A DNA stretch of 35,852 bases from Candidatus Pollutiaquabacter sp. (GCA_903854075.1 CAINVI010000089.1:1-35852), one strand, 5' to 3'; numbered from the stretch's first letter, positions 8,207 through 18,798 are shown. Numbers and translations: made by a program. Notes: a model not told the origin generated them from the sequence alone.

Positions 8207-10207
8207 TTATCGGCTGAAAACCACCACTCCGCCGCCGCCGGGAGCCATCCATAAGCGGAAGCTAGTAGTAGCACGTGCTATTCCGGTCTGTAACACGTAA
8301 GATTCAGGATCGGTGTTGAAATGAGATCCGGGTGCGTCCGTACATGATTCCACGCTATAGTCGACTTCCTGCTCCAAAAAATCAAGCGGCAAACTTATTT
8401 CTCGAGAGTATTCGTTGGTAATACCGGCCACAAACCAGGTTGTTCCCCGACGACGGGCCACTACCACGTATTCGCCGATAGAAGCTGCCAGTACACGTGA
8501 CTCGTCCCAAGTATCCGGAAGTTTCTCAACGAACTGATAAGCCGGATGTGATTGATAATTTTCTAACAGGTCGGCAGCCATCTGCATCGGACTATAATTG
8601 ACGACCAATAATGCCAGCTGGTTGGATAAGGTGCTGTGCACCGTATTGTTTCCCTTATCCAATCCGTTCCACGGGATGCGCTTTGCACTGAAATTATCCT
8701 CGCGTGCATCGAAAATACACGGCGTATAATCCATTGGCCCCGCCATTCCTCGTGTAAAGGGCAAGATGCAGGTATGTGACGGGGGATTACCATCGCTCCA
8801 AGCATTCCACTCCATCCCACGAACTGCTTCGAACGTCATCAGATTAGGATATGTTCGACTTAATCCGGAAGGTATGACCGACTCGTGTACATCCAGCATG
8901 ATTTCGTATTGCGCGGCTTTTCGCATCACCTTATTAAAATGACGGATCATATACTGTCCGTGATGATGTTCAGTCGGCGGATTCACAGGTCCGGCGTATC
9001 CCGTTTTCACATAGTGAATGCCCAATCGTTTGTACTTTGCAAATGCGCTATCTATGTGGCTCTCATAAGAGAGAATATCCCCGCCGGTTTCATGGTGACC
9101 GATCAGTTGTACATTTCGCACATTGGCATATTCCGCCAGTTCTTCCAGATCGAAATCAGCATATGGCGTACGGAAGTCGAATGCGTTTTTTTCTCCCCAA
9201 TTCTCCCATCCGGTATTCCATCCTTCTACCAGCACACCTCCCATACTGTGAGCTGCTGCAAAATCAATATACGCCTTTGCTTTTTCCGTCGTAGCGCCGT
9301 GTCTACCGCCTTCGTGTTTCCATGTCGTCAATCCCAGGTGCATTTCCCACCAAATACCGATATAACGCAGTGGTTTAACGAAAGAAAAATCCCTGACCGC
9401 CGGTGAATTAAGGTTCAGTAATACGTTGGATTCAAGCAGATCAGCCGCACGCGGAGCAACAAAGACAACACGCCATGGCGTGACCATGGGTGACGAAGTT
9501 TTTACCGCAACACCATCCGACCAGGGAACTAAATTAACATCGAACGACAACGAATCGGTCATCGATCTTCGGAGTGTCATGCTTGTATACTCCTCGATGG
9601 CTGCCTCGTGGACACTCACACATGTTCCGCTGTCAAATTGAACCGTAAATGGCGTTGCCACATGACTTGCTTCGGACAACCGTGTGTGCTGATAGGTTTT
9701 CTCATACGTATTGTAATCGGCCCAGGCCCACCAACTATTCGCATCACGCGAAAAACGGAAGGTGGAAAGCTCTCCCAAAATGTCCAGCTGTTCAAGCGTA
9801 TCAGTAAGTCGGTAGCGAAAAGCAAATCCGTCGTTAAATAATCGAAATTCAACCGCAATATTCCGATGACTACGTGCCATTTGCAGCCGAAAATTATAGC
9901 TATGATGTCGGTCACTGATTCGTGAGCGTGTGCCATAGCGTGGTTCCCATTCCTTTTCCGCGAAGGAAGAATCCACCGACAAAATTTTAAAACGACGCAA
10001 TGTATCATTACCACCCAGAATCAACCCAAGTGATGAAGGACGAAACAACGTGTCATCTCGAAAAACGACTAGATACTGCAGCTCACTATCGGGCGACTGG
10101 ATAACGATACGCAGTTTACCATCGGGTGAACGCAACAAGAAATCGGCAGACGCAGCAGTTGTCCGGCCTACTAAAAACAATAAGAATAGTGCGATAAGCC
10201 GGTACAT
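8207..10207 (-). CDS. Glycoside hydrolase family 97 protein (SusB-like alpha-glycosidase)
   Basis: Signal peptide MYRLIALFLLFLVGRTTAASA; SPDGKLRIVI...; NYTEK-like WAWADYNTYEKTY; GIWWEMHLG; MGGVLVEGWNTGWE; GIHYVKTGYAGPVNPPTEHHHGQYMIRHFN; MLDVHESVIPSGLSRTYPNLMTFEAVRGMEWNAW; LPFTRGMAGPMDYTPCIFD. Confidence 0.92.
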   Translation of the reverse strand: MYRLIALFLLFLVGRTTAASADFLLRSPDGKLRIVIQSPDSELQYLVVFRDDTLFRPSSLGLILGGNDTLRRFKILSVDSSFAEKEWEPRYGTRSRISDRHHSYNFRLQMARSHRNIAVEFRLFNDGFAFRYRLTDTLEQLDILGELSTFRFSRDANSWWAWADYNTYEKTYQHTRLSEASHVATPFTVQFDSGTCVSVHEAAIEEYTSMTLRRSMTDSLSFDVNLVPWSDGVAVKTSSPMVTPWRVVFVAPRAADLLESNVLLNLNSPAVRDFSFVKPLRYIGIWWEMHLGLTTWKHEGGRHGATTEKAKAYIDFAAAHSMGGVLVEGWNTGWENWGEKNAFDFRTPYADFDLEELAEYANVRNVQLIGHHETGGDILSYESHIDSAFAKYKRLGIHYVKTGYAGPVNPPTEHHHGQYMIRHFNKVMRKAAQYEIMLDVHESVIPSGLSRTYPNLMTFEAVRGMEWNAWSDGNPPSHTCILPFTRGMAGPMDYTPCIFDAREDNFSAKRIPWNGLDKGNNTVHSTLSNQLALLVVNYSPMQMAADLLENYQSHPAYQFVEKLPDTWDESRVLAASIGEYVVVARRRGTTWFVAGITNEYSREISLPLDFLEQEVDYSVESCTDAPGSHFNTDPESYVLQTGIARATTSFRLWMAPGGGGVVVFSR

Positions 10208-10243
10208 GTAAAAAAATTAAAACAGTTCAGCGACGCCTGATCT

Positions 10244-11104
10244 TCATCCTTTGAGATACTCCCAATCTTTAATCGGTTCGAAATCCTTTCGGCTTTCTAC
10301 CGCTGATGGGTGTGTAAGTAGGGACTCCACGCTCACTTCAGGAATTAGGGCGGCGCCGAGTGACTCCTTAATAAAAATTAGATTATGTCCGTAATCATTG
10401 GCACCCACCAACCGATATCCTTTTCGCCGGGCCAAATTCGCCATAGCAACCGGTGATGCTCCGTGATAGACCGGATGCTTACCTGGAAAAGTATAATCAG
10501 GATCGTATGGAACCACGATATTATTCAGTCCGAATTCCACGTGTGTTTCGATAATGACAACACGCGGCGAAACAACGGACAATGCGTCCCAGATCCAGTA
10601 ATCATATCCGTCAAGATCAATGGACAACAAATCGATTTCCCCGAGCAATCCGGCTTCACCGATTAATTGATTAACGTTCTCCCGCGTAACTTTATGGCAG
10701 ATAAATTGAGGATGATACGCCCACGGATCAGGATAGCGTTGATAGAATCGTCGTCCGCGAGCCACCGAGGTTTTATCACCATCAATGAACAATCCGTACC
10801 ATCCGAAATTAAGTATCAGGTTAGCGCAATTACTGTTAACGCCATCGTTGGAACCGATCTCGACGAATCGTTTTTGTCCCATACCAATCACAGAAAAAAT
10901 AAATAGCAGCAGACCATCTTCTTCGTGCTGTGAAAACACTTTTAGTCCGGTGTCTTTCAGTGCCGGCGGATTTCCTGCAGCAGCCCGTTCCTGATAATAC
11001 AAAAATAGTTGACGCTGCGCCGCTTGTGCGGCCGGAGAAAACTTATCCCAAACGCGAAAAATCAGTAAATACTTTTTCAGAAAATTCTTTACGCTGTTAA
11101 TCAT
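10244..11104 (-). CDS. FkbM-like / SAM-dependent methyltransferase-fold protein
   Basis: KRFVEIGSNDGVNSNCANLILNFGWYGLFIDGD...IDLLSIDLDGYDYWIWDALSVVSPRVVIIETH: Rossmann-type SAM-binding motif. Confidence 0.6.
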   Translation of the reverse strand: MINSVKNFLKKYLLIFRVWDKFSPAAQAAQRQLFLYYQERAAAGNPPALKDTGLKVFSQHEEDGLLLFIFSVIGMGQKRFVEIGSNDGVNSNCANLILNFGWYGLFIDGDKTSVARGRRFYQRYPDPWAYHPQFICHKVTRENVNQLIGEAGLLGEIDLLSIDLDGYDYWIWDALSVVSPRVVIIETHVEFGLNNIVVPYDPDYTFPGKHPVYHGASPVAMANLARRKGYRLVGANDYGHNLIFIKESLGAALIPEVSVESLLTHPSAVESRKDFEPIKDWEYLKG

Positions 11105-11165
11105 AATACAGCGTGAAAATACGTCATAAAAACGGTCTATTCAACCAGTCTAAAAAATAAGCTGA

Positions 11166-12032
11166 TCAACGGTTGTGTGACGGAATAAGGCCTCGAAGAC
11201 CCATATCTACGACACTTTCGGCACCGCCGATCTGCGCATCCCAACGACCATTTCCATTTGCATCTATCCATTCAAAGCTATTATTAATGGAAAGCGACAT
11301 GGTAACGGTAATATCTTCAGTTTCGGTGCCGGTGATACGCAACGGCGTTACAAATTGTCCGGTAACCACGCAAGAACCCTGAGGAATAGGCGAAGAATTA
11401 AACAATGGATTAGGAACAGTAGTAGCACCGGGAGGCGCCTGGCCGCTGGAGACAATGCCGTTGGTTTCAAAACCCCAATAGCCTTGCAAGCGATTGCCGT
11501 TCACGCTGACTTGTTGGCTGTCGATGGTGTATGATGTAAGATAAGTGTTGTAACCCACGAAGCTGGCAATTGTTCCTGTGAGTGGTAGTCCGTTGAAAGA
11601 ATAATCGACATCGTAATTCTGATACGAAAGCGATAACCGGACCCATTCGAAATTTCCCATGGGCACCTCGTTCAATGGAAGTTCCAAAAACACTTCTCCG
11701 GGCGCTACCACTCGTGAACGATTGAAATCAATCGCCGTAGATCCACCGATAGAAGTTTCTGGTGCATGATAAAGTATGGCCCCCTGGCCGAGCAAGGTGT
11801 AAGGTCCGGGAGCTAATTCAAGATAGTGTGCGGAAATTTTGTTGAACCTAGGATGTTGAGCAGCATGTCCGGCAGGGATACCGACGGTGTCACCAATGTT
11901 TCCCAGCCGCACTTGCGTGGAGTCAACAACGAGTTTCACGATCAGTTTGGGCTGATACGTATTTTCATTGTCTTTTTTACAAGAAAAGAAAAGTGCTAAG
12001 GAGAATAAAACGAAGATGGATTTGCTTTTCAT
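11166..12032 (-). CDS. uncharacterised lipoprotein
   Basis: MKSKSIFVLFSLALFFSCKKDNEN: lipobox FFS-C followed by charged residues; continuous ORF of 288 aa; C-terminal DANGNGRWD motif. Confidence 0.75.
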   Translation of the reverse strand: MKSKSIFVLFSLALFFSCKKDNENTYQPKLIVKLVVDSTQVRLGNIGDTVGIPAGHAAQHPRFNKISAHYLELAPGPYTLLGQGAILYHAPETSIGGSTAIDFNRSRVVAPGEVFLELPLNEVPMGNFEWVRLSLSYQNYDVDYSFNGLPLTGTIASFVGYNTYLTSYTIDSQQVSVNGNRLQGYWGFETNGIVSSGQAPPGATTVPNPLFNSSPIPQGSCVVTGQFVTPLRITGTETEDITVTMSLSINNSFEWIDANGNGRWDAQIGGAESVVDMGLRGLIPSHNR

Positions 12033-12198
12033 TTTGACTATTTAAGCCCAATATAGTAATTGAAGCACTTTTCTGAAAATTGTTTTTACAGCCTAAAACG
12101 AGCCAATTGCGATTAAGGAGATGAAAACCATGATAATTACAAATCACGCCATTATTAGACACAAAACAATTAATGCATCTTTACGACTCGATAACGCT

Positions 12199-13467
12199 AT
12201 GAAAAAACACATCCTACTACTACTCCTGGCATCGCTCAGTCTTCGCGTAACTTTTGCCCAACAGCAACGTCATTGTGGCACACATGATCGCTACGAGCAA
12301 GCTATTGCGAATGATCCCTCGCTGGTAAATCGCCGTCTCCAAATGGAGGTTCAACTTCAGCGCTGGATCGAATCGAAACAACTGGAGAAATCTACCGGCA
12401 ACAGCAACGTAGTGGTTACTGTACCGGTAGTCATTCATGTATTGTATACCAACAGTGCTCAGAATATTTCCGATGCTCAAATCCTTTCTCAACTTGACGT
12501 ACTCAACGAAGATTACGGATTACGAAATGCGGACACGACCGTAACACCACCCGTTTTCCAGCCGCTGATGTCGGATGTGCAAATACAATTTTGCTTAGCC
12601 GATATTGATCCGAACGGGAATCCCACCTCAGGTATTGAGCGCAGACAAGTTACCATCAACAGAATCGGAAACGGCAATAGGTATTACAATTATAATCAAG
12701 GAGGATTGAGCGCGTGGAACGCCGATTATTATCTCAACTTCTGGTTATGCGACATTGACGGAGGCAGTACACTAGGATACACCTATCTGCCGGGAACTGT
12801 AAATTCTAATCAAGATGGAATTGTAATCGATCCGCAATACTTTGGAACAATCGGCACTGTTACTCCGCCATTCAACAAAGGACGTACTGTTACACACGAG
12901 GTTGGGCACTGGTTTAATCTCGAACATATTTGGGCGGATGAATCCGGGTGTGCAGCGGATGATTATGTAGCCGACACGCCGCAACAAAAAGGAGAAAACT
13001 ATGGTTGTCCCTCATACCCGCAAACCAACCAATCCGGCGGGCGTTGTAATAGTGCTGACCCCAGCTCGATGTTCATGAATTATATGGATTACACGGATGA
13101 TGCTTGTATGGTCATGTTTACACAGGGTCAAACGGCACGGATGCAAGCAGCGCTGAATAACTTCCGTTCATCACTATTCACCTCCAACGGATGTTCCGCG
13201 ACCACCGGCGTAAAAGATATCAATGGTGTGGCAGATGTGAACGTGATGCCTAACCCATCAAATGGCGTTTTCACTTTTCGGTTTGCGAATGAAATTATTG
13301 CCGGAGAACTTATCATTACTGATCTACAAGGCCGAATACTGATAAAAGCAATCGTTGAAAAAGGTGAGCCCGCAGCCGTAAACCTGGGTAACGAGTCAGC
13401 CGGTATATACTTCGCGCACGTTATAACCATCAACGGAACAAGCGTTATCCGACTGATAAAAAATTAA
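12199..13467 (+). CDS. M43 (pappalysin-like) zinc metalloprotease with T9SS sorting domain
   Basis: MKKHILLLLLASLSLRVTFAQQQRHCG; HEVGHWFNLEHIW (HExxHxxxxxH); SSMFMNYMDYTDDACMVMFTQGQTARM; C-terminal VMPNPSNGVFTFRF...GIYFAHVITINGTSVIRLIKN. Start set at the Met preceding the signal peptide. Confidence 0.9.
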   Translation: MKKHILLLLLASLSLRVTFAQQQRHCGTHDRYEQAIANDPSLVNRRLQMEVQLQRWIESKQLEKSTGNSNVVVTVPVVIHVLYTNSAQNISDAQILSQLDVLNEDYGLRNADTTVTPPVFQPLMSDVQIQFCLADIDPNGNPTSGIERRQVTINRIGNGNRYYNYNQGGLSAWNADYYLNFWLCDIDGGSTLGYTYLPGTVNSNQDGIVIDPQYFGTIGTVTPPFNKGRTVTHEVGHWFNLEHIWADESGCAADDYVADTPQQKGENYGCPSYPQTNQSGGRCNSADPSSMFMNYMDYTDDACMVMFTQGQTARMQAALNNFRSSLFTSNGCSATTGVKDINGVADVNVMPNPSNGVFTFRFANEIIAGELIITDLQGRILIKAIVEKGEPAAVNLGNESAGIYFAHVITINGTSVIRLIKN

Positions 13468-13474
13468 CGGTTCA

Positions 13475-13872
13475 CTACTTTGCGGCACAATCCGGATAAT
13501 TCAATCGGAGCGTTTTGGGATCGATATTTTCGGGCAAGCCTTGCGGGAATCGCGCAAATCTATCGAGTTGATCTATGCTAACATTTTCCGTGGTAAAAGT
13601 AGCCGCTCGTTTCGCTGCCGATGTCAACGAGCCAATGACGATCCAATTCATTGGAAACGTAACTGCCGCAAACACGCCGTGGGATAACGAGAGCAGTGTA
13701 AATACAGGAATCGTCTAGGCATAATTTTTCGACGTTGCATAACGAACCGCAAAACTGACAACTTCATTTTTTCCGGAAACGATCAACTTGCCGCACGGTT
13801 CTGGCATCGTTTTTACGTAAAGCAATCTTGAAAAATGACAACAATAAATAGTAGCAGCGACAGTTTCTTCAT
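13475..13872 (-). pseudogene. Probable multiply frameshifted remnant of a small exported protein
   Basis: Minus strand from ATG at ~13872: MKKLSLLLFIVVIFQDCFT*, then other frames with protein-like text: YVKTMPEPCGKLIVSGKNEVVSFAVRYATSKNY, CLDDSCIYTALVIPRRVCGSYVSNELDRHWLVDIGSETSGYFYHG, ENVSIDQLDRFARFPQGLPENIDPKTLRLNYPDCAAK*. Confidence 0.45.
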
Positions 13873-13952
13873 ACTCGAAAAATTAAATAGATGGAAACAA
13901 ATCTAATGATGCAACCAAGCGAAGTGTATGATTAAAATCAGTCTTCGCTGCA

Positions 13953-14732
13953 TTATACGGGAATCACTAGTTCTCCGAACCTGAATTTTTGGCCCTGCTG
14001 ATTCTTACGAAAAACACAACTGACGGAAAGTTGGTAATAGTTACCATAATCCGGCAACGGACTGAAATCGGGAAGACTTTCTTTTCTAAGTGTTATGAAT
14101 TCTTTCTGAAAATTACGCAACATCTCGCCATTGTCAGGATTCCTGGAAGGAACAACGCAGCGGGGACAAGGCTTAACGCCTTCGGCAAGCAATTGATTTA
14201 CTAAAAAAGGAACGCGCACTTTGTGCGGCCGAACAAGGTTTTCCTCCCAAAACGCCGGCACATCATCGATTTCGATATTAGCCCGGAATCGACGCCGACA
14301 TTCGTCCATGCTGAACGAAAAACGATCTGCGACTTGCCGAAGGCTGGCCGTTGAAATTAACGTGAACTTACTTTGCTCCGGATCATCAAGAAATGCACCG
14401 TCCGGATTTTCTTCAAGCGTTACATTATCCGAAAAGCATTCACTAAGAAACTGATTGATACGATGTCGGTCGTGATGAAGGTGAAATGTTTCCGGTAGTT
14501 TGTTTTCGGGCATAAAGGTGACATACTCCACCTCCTGATCAAAACCGGTACGGATTCGGTGAATGACTGGCGTGTTTTTACCGTTAACTACGATTCCCTT
14601 TTCATTGAAAATAGCGTACCGACGGTCGTTAAGGATAGAACCTGATGCGGTTACGGACGCCTCTATGAGCGACAGCCCATCCAGGGATTTTATAGGATAA
14701 ACCGTAATGCGTGAAATAGTTGCTGCGTCCAT
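13953..14732 (-). CDS. MOSC domain-containing protein (MOSC N-terminal beta-barrel, YcbX-like)
   Basis: ISRITVYPIKSLDGLSLIEASVTASGSILNDRRYAIFNEKG...RFRANIEIDDVPAFWEENL...GVKPCPRCVVPSRNPDNGEM. Confidence 0.88.
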   Translation of the reverse strand: MDAATISRITVYPIKSLDGLSLIEASVTASGSILNDRRYAIFNEKGIVVNGKNTPVIHRIRTGFDQEVEYVTFMPENKLPETFHLHHDRHRINQFLSECFSDNVTLEENPDGAFLDDPEQSKFTLISTASLRQVADRFSFSMDECRRRFRANIEIDDVPAFWEENLVRPHKVRVPFLVNQLLAEGVKPCPRCVVPSRNPDNGEMLRNFQKEFITLRKESLPDFSPLPDYGNYYQLSVSCVFRKNQQGQKFRFGELVIPV

Positions 14733-14879
14733 GACCGAAAGGCAAGTTCATCAAATATTCGCCAAAAACAGCTGGATATACGGCCTTATTTACACGAAGG
14801 ATTGTTTGTTCTTCACTACGCCGGCATTTGTCAAACCCCTTAAAATTGCGTTTTTTTACAGTCTAAAATTTATTCGTCT

Positions 14880-16262
14880 ATGATTACCACACGCGTTGCT
14901 GAATTATTGAAAACAGCTGGAAATGGGCAAGCCGTCGAAGTGCGCGGCTGGGTACGGACCCGCAGAGGCAATAAGCAAGTGGCTTTTATCGCAGTCAACG
15001 ATGGATCCATCATCCATAATATCCAGGTGGTGGCCGATATGGAAAAATTCTCGGAAGATTCTATCAAGAAAGTAACCACCGGCGCGTGTATTAGTGTGAA
15101 GGGCAAACTGGTTCCGTCACAGGGACAAGGCCAATCGGTAGAAATACAAGCGGATGAAATTCATGTGCTCGGTGAAGCGGATGAAACATTTCCGTTGCAG
15201 AAGAAAGGCCACTCGATGGAGTTTCTTCGGGAGATCGCGCATCTGCGTCCGCGAACAAATACCTTTGGTGCAGTATTCCGTATCCGTCACCACATGGCTT
15301 TTGCGGTGCATAAATACTTCAACGATCGCGGATTTTATTACCTCCATACACCCATCATCACCGGATCCGATGCTGAAGGTGCTGGAGAAATGTTTCAAGT
15401 CACCACCTTAGACTTACATAATCTTCCTAAAAATCCGGACGGAAGTATTAACCACAAAGAGGACTTCTTTGGCAAAGCCACCAACCTCACGGTTTCCGGT
15501 CAGCTCGAGGGAGAACTCGGTGCCATGGCGCTTGGCTTGATTTATACGTTCGGCCCTACATTCCGGGCAGAGAATTCAAATACGCCGCGTCACCTTGCTG
15601 AATTCTGGATGATTGAGCCTGAGATGGCGTTCTACGACATCAAAGACAACATGGATCTGGCGGAAGATTTTCTTAAATACCTGGTCCGCTACGCACTCGA
15701 CACCTGCAAAGATGACCTTGAGTTTTTGAACAGCATGTACGACAAAGGACTGATTGCACGTTTACAATCTGTCGTTGATCAACCGTTCGAACGACTCACC
15801 TACACCAAAGCGGTTGAACTACTGGAAACATGCGGACAGAAATTTGAATTTCCTGTTTCGTGGGGAACAGACCTTCAGAAGGAACACGAAAACTATCTGG
15901 TGGAGCACTTCAAACGTCCTGTGATTCTCACTGATTATCCGATGACGATCAAAGCGTTCTACATGAAGCAGAACGACGACGGAAAGACGGTGCGTGCTAT
16001 GGACATTCTTTTCCCATGGATCGGTGAAATAATCGGTGGTTCACAGCGGGAAGAGCGGTATGAAAAACTGATTCAGCGTGTTCGTGACATGAAAATCCCG
16101 GAACATGAAATTTCCTGGTATATCGATACACGAAAATTTGGAACATGTGAACATGCAGGATTCGGTTTGGGATTTGAACGTCTGATTCTTTTCATCACAG
16201 GAATGACGAATATACGTGACGTGATTCCGTTTCCGCGTACGCCTAAGAATGCAGAATTTTAA
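14880..16262 (+). CDS. asnS: asparaginyl-tRNA synthetase
   Basis: [25 protein letters not shown]...[56 protein letters not shown]...[34 protein letters not shown]. Confidence 0.96.
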   Translation: MITTRVAELLKTAGNGQAVEVRGWVRTRRGNKQVAFIAVNDGSIIHNIQVVADMEKFSEDSIKKVTTGACISVKGKLVPSQGQGQSVEIQADEIHVLGEADETFPLQKKGHSMEFLREIAHLRPRTNTFGAVFRIRHHMAFAVHKYFNDRGFYYLHTPIITGSDAEGAGEMFQVTTLDLHNLPKNPDGSINHKEDFFGKATNLTVSGQLEGELGAMALGLIYTFGPTFRAENSNTPRHLAEFWMIEPEMAFYDIKDNMDLAEDFLKYLVRYALDTCKDDLEFLNSMYDKGLIARLQSVVDQPFERLTYTKAVELLETCGQKFEFPVSWGTDLQKEHENYLVEHFKRPVILTDYPMTIKAFYMKQNDDGKTVRAMDILFPWIGEIIGGSQREERYEKLIQRVRDMKIPEHEISWYIDTRKFGTCEHAGFGLGFERLILFITGMTNIRDVIPFPRTPKNAEF

Positions 16263-16319
16263 ACGCTGCACTTACATTTCTGAAAAACTTACGGTTTAAG
16301 AGTCAATCGGGGCCGCTTA

Positions 16320-17309
16320 TCAATTACCTTCTTTGTAAACCACTTCCAGCAAGGTTTGACCTACCGCTTTTAGCGTTGCGGCATCTATGACCGTCATGTT
16401 GTCGTTGTGGGTATGCCAATGCGAAGCAAAGCCATTGCGCGTCGTCTTGTCGCTATTAATAATATCAATTGATGGGATGCCGTAACGGATTACATAGTAA
16501 TGATCATCCGTGACATAACCACCTTGTTCAAACAAAAAATAATTGGAATAGCCGAGTGATGCTGCTGCTTTCCAGATCTTTTCTACCACATACGAAGCGT
16601 TTTCGCCAGAGAAGCCTTCTATACGAAACTGTGCATTGCGCGAACCGACCATATCCAATAAAACTCCGTAGTTGGCGGTGTAACCGGCTACGTGCGGATT
16701 CTTAGTCCAATATTGAGTTCCCAACGCATAACTGTCTTCACTGCTACCGCCTTTCTCACCCCAGTCTTCCGCATCAAAAAAAGCAATATCAACGCCGATA
16801 GTCGGCGACTTCAAAGACAATTGCCGGGCGACCTCAAGCAATACACCGACACCGCTTCCTCCGTCATCTGCGCCGTCAATCGGTTCACGCGACCGTTCAT
16901 CATCCTGATCCGCCCATGGACGCGTATCCCAGTGTGCAAATAATAAAATCCTCCCTTTCTTCTCCGGATTAAAGGAAGCGATGACATTTCGCATAGTCAA
17001 ATTCGTTCCATCAAAGGCCGTCACTACACTTTTTTGTTCGATGACTTGCGGTGTGAAACGCGAAAGCGTAGCTGTCAAATAATCCGCACATGCTATATGG
17101 GCGGCAGTATTCGGAACACGCGGACCGAATTCTACTTGAGTACTGACAAAAGTATACGCGGAATCAGCATTGAAATCAGGAACAGTTACCGACGATGCTT
17201 GTGTTGACGCATCTGTTTGTTGTTGGGGCTGCTGCGGATTACTTCCACAGGCTGCTACCATCCACCAACAGCCGGCAATGAAGCCTCGAATAGTTTTGTT
17301 GAGGTTCAT
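16320..17309 (-). CDS. M28-family / type II glutaminyl-peptide cyclotransferase-like lipoprotein
   Basis: Lipobox MVAAC-GSNPQQ; EFGPRVPNTAAHIACADYLTATLSRF; LLFAHWDTRPWADQDDE...PIDGADDGGSGVGVLLEVARQL; VDIAFFDAEDWGEKGG; DHYYVIRYGIPSIDIIN; alternative Met at 17315. Confidence 0.85.
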   Translation of the reverse strand: MNLNKTIRGFIAGCWWMVAACGSNPQQPQQQTDASTQASSVTVPDFNADSAYTFVSTQVEFGPRVPNTAAHIACADYLTATLSRFTPQVIEQKSVVTAFDGTNLTMRNVIASFNPEKKGRILLFAHWDTRPWADQDDERSREPIDGADDGGSGVGVLLEVARQLSLKSPTIGVDIAFFDAEDWGEKGGSSEDSYALGTQYWTKNPHVAGYTANYGVLLDMVGSRNAQFRIEGFSGENASYVVEKIWKAAASLGYSNYFLFEQGGYVTDDHYYVIRYGIPSIDIINSDKTTRNGFASHWHTHNDNMTVIDAATLKAVGQTLLEVVYKEGN

Positions 17310-17319
17310 AACCAAGTGA

Positions 17320-18798
17320 CTATTCCCGTGTCCAGGAGGTACCGGACTTTTCGTCTTTAATTTTAAATCCGATAGCGGCTAATTCATCTCGAATCTTGTC
17401 CGAAGTAGAAAAGTCTTTGTTGGCTTTGGCATCGGTTCTGACTTTAAGTATCATCTGCAAGAGCGCATCAATATCGGAACCTCCGCCTACACTCTCTTCT
17501 TTCAGACCAAGAATAGAAAATACAAATTCGGTAAAGAAATTTTTTAGTAATTCAAGGTCAGCAGCAGTGATGGTTTCCGTGCCGGCGTGCACTGAATTGA
17601 TGATGCGTGCGCATTCAAAAAGGTGCGACAACGTGATGGCGGTATTCAAATCGTCATCCATTGCTTCGTAACATGCTTTCTGCAAGGACGGAATATCTGA
17701 GGTGGATGAAGCACCCGACGTTAATCGACGTAACGTTTGCGCAGCATTCATCAATCGACTGAGTCCTTTCTCTGCTGCTTTCAATCCTTCGTTGCTGAAA
17801 TCAACCGGACTGCGGTAATGCGCCTGAAGGATAAAGAAGCGAATGGTCATCGGTGAATAGGCTTGCTCCAGCAACTTATGCGAACCGGTGAAAAACTCTT
17901 CCAGATTTATAAAATTACCTAACGACTTACCCATCTTCTGTCCGTTGATGGTAATCATGTTATTGTGCATCCAATAACGAACCGGTGCTTTACCGCAAGC
18001 GCCTTTCGATTGAGCCACTTCACTCTCGTGATGCGGGAAAAGCAAATCCATTCCGCCACCGTGAATGTCAAAAGTTTCGCCAAGATATTTGGTACTCATT
18101 GCCGAGCATTCGATGTGCCAGCCCGGAAAACCATCGCCCCATGGCGATGGCCAACGCATGATATGTTCAGGTGCTGCCTTTTTCCAAAGAGCGAAATCAG
18201 CAGGATTCCTTTTCTCCGCCTGTCCTTCCAATTCACGACGCTCATTGCCTGCACCGGCAATCAATTCATCAATGACACGACCACTCAACTTGCCGTAGTC
18301 GTGCGTTTTGCTGTAATTCACTACATCAAAATAAACAGAGCCCTTTGATTCGTAAGCCCAACCGTTTGCAATGATCGACTTGATCATTTCAATCTGCTCA
18401 ATGATGTGGCCGGAAGCACGCGGCTCAATGTTCACCGGCAAATTGTTGAGCAAATGCATCGCTTCGTGGAACTTTTGTGTATAGAGCTCGACGATTTCCA
18501 TTGGCTCCAGTTGTTCCAATCGTGCTTTCTTGGCAATTTTATCTTCGCCCGAATCAGCATCGTTTTCCAAGTGACCTACATCAGTGATGTTACGTACGTA
18601 ACGCACTTTATAGCCAAGATGTGTAAGGTAACGGTAAAATACATCGAACGTAATGTAAGGACGGGCATGCCCGAGGTGCGGATGACCGTATACTGTGGGG
18701 CCACACACATACATTCCTACACGACCGGGAACGATCGATTCAAATTTTTCTTTCTTTCGGGAAAGCGAGTTGGTGATATGGAGTTGATGAGTTAGCAT
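17320..18798 (-). CDS. cysS: cysteinyl-tRNA synthetase
   Basis: [30 protein letters not shown]...[39 protein letters not shown]...KMGKSLGNF. Confidence 0.96.
   Translation of the reverse strand: MLTHQLHITNSLSRKKEKFESIVPGRVGMYVCGPTVYGHPHLGHARPYITFDVFYRYLTHLGYKVRYVRNITDVGHLENDADSGEDKIAKKARLEQLEPMEIVELYTQKFHEAMHLLNNLPVNIEPRASGHIIEQIEMIKSIIANGWAYESKGSVYFDVVNYSKTHDYGKLSGRVIDELIAGAGNERRELEGQAEKRNPADFALWKKAAPEHIMRWPSPWGDGFPGWHIECSAMSTKYLGETFDIHGGGMDLLFPHHESEVAQSKGACGKAPVRYWMHNNMITINGQKMGKSLGNFINLEEFFTGSHKLLEQAYSPMTIRFFILQAHYRSPVDFSNEGLKAAEKGLSRLMNAAQTLRRLTSGASSTSDIPSLQKACYEAMDDDLNTAITLSHLFECARIINSVHAGTETITAADLELLKNFFTEFVFSILGLKEESVGGGSDIDALLQMILKVRTDAKANKDFSTSDKIRDELAAIGFKIKDEKSGTSWTRE

Noticed and set aside
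8885-9406. 173-aa plus-strand ORF
   Set aside because: Antisense to the GH97 gene; no domain or signal peptide.
12121-12198. Upstream Met start for the M43 protease
   Set aside because: The signal peptide begins at MKKHILLLLL (12199); the upstream 26 codons look non-coding.
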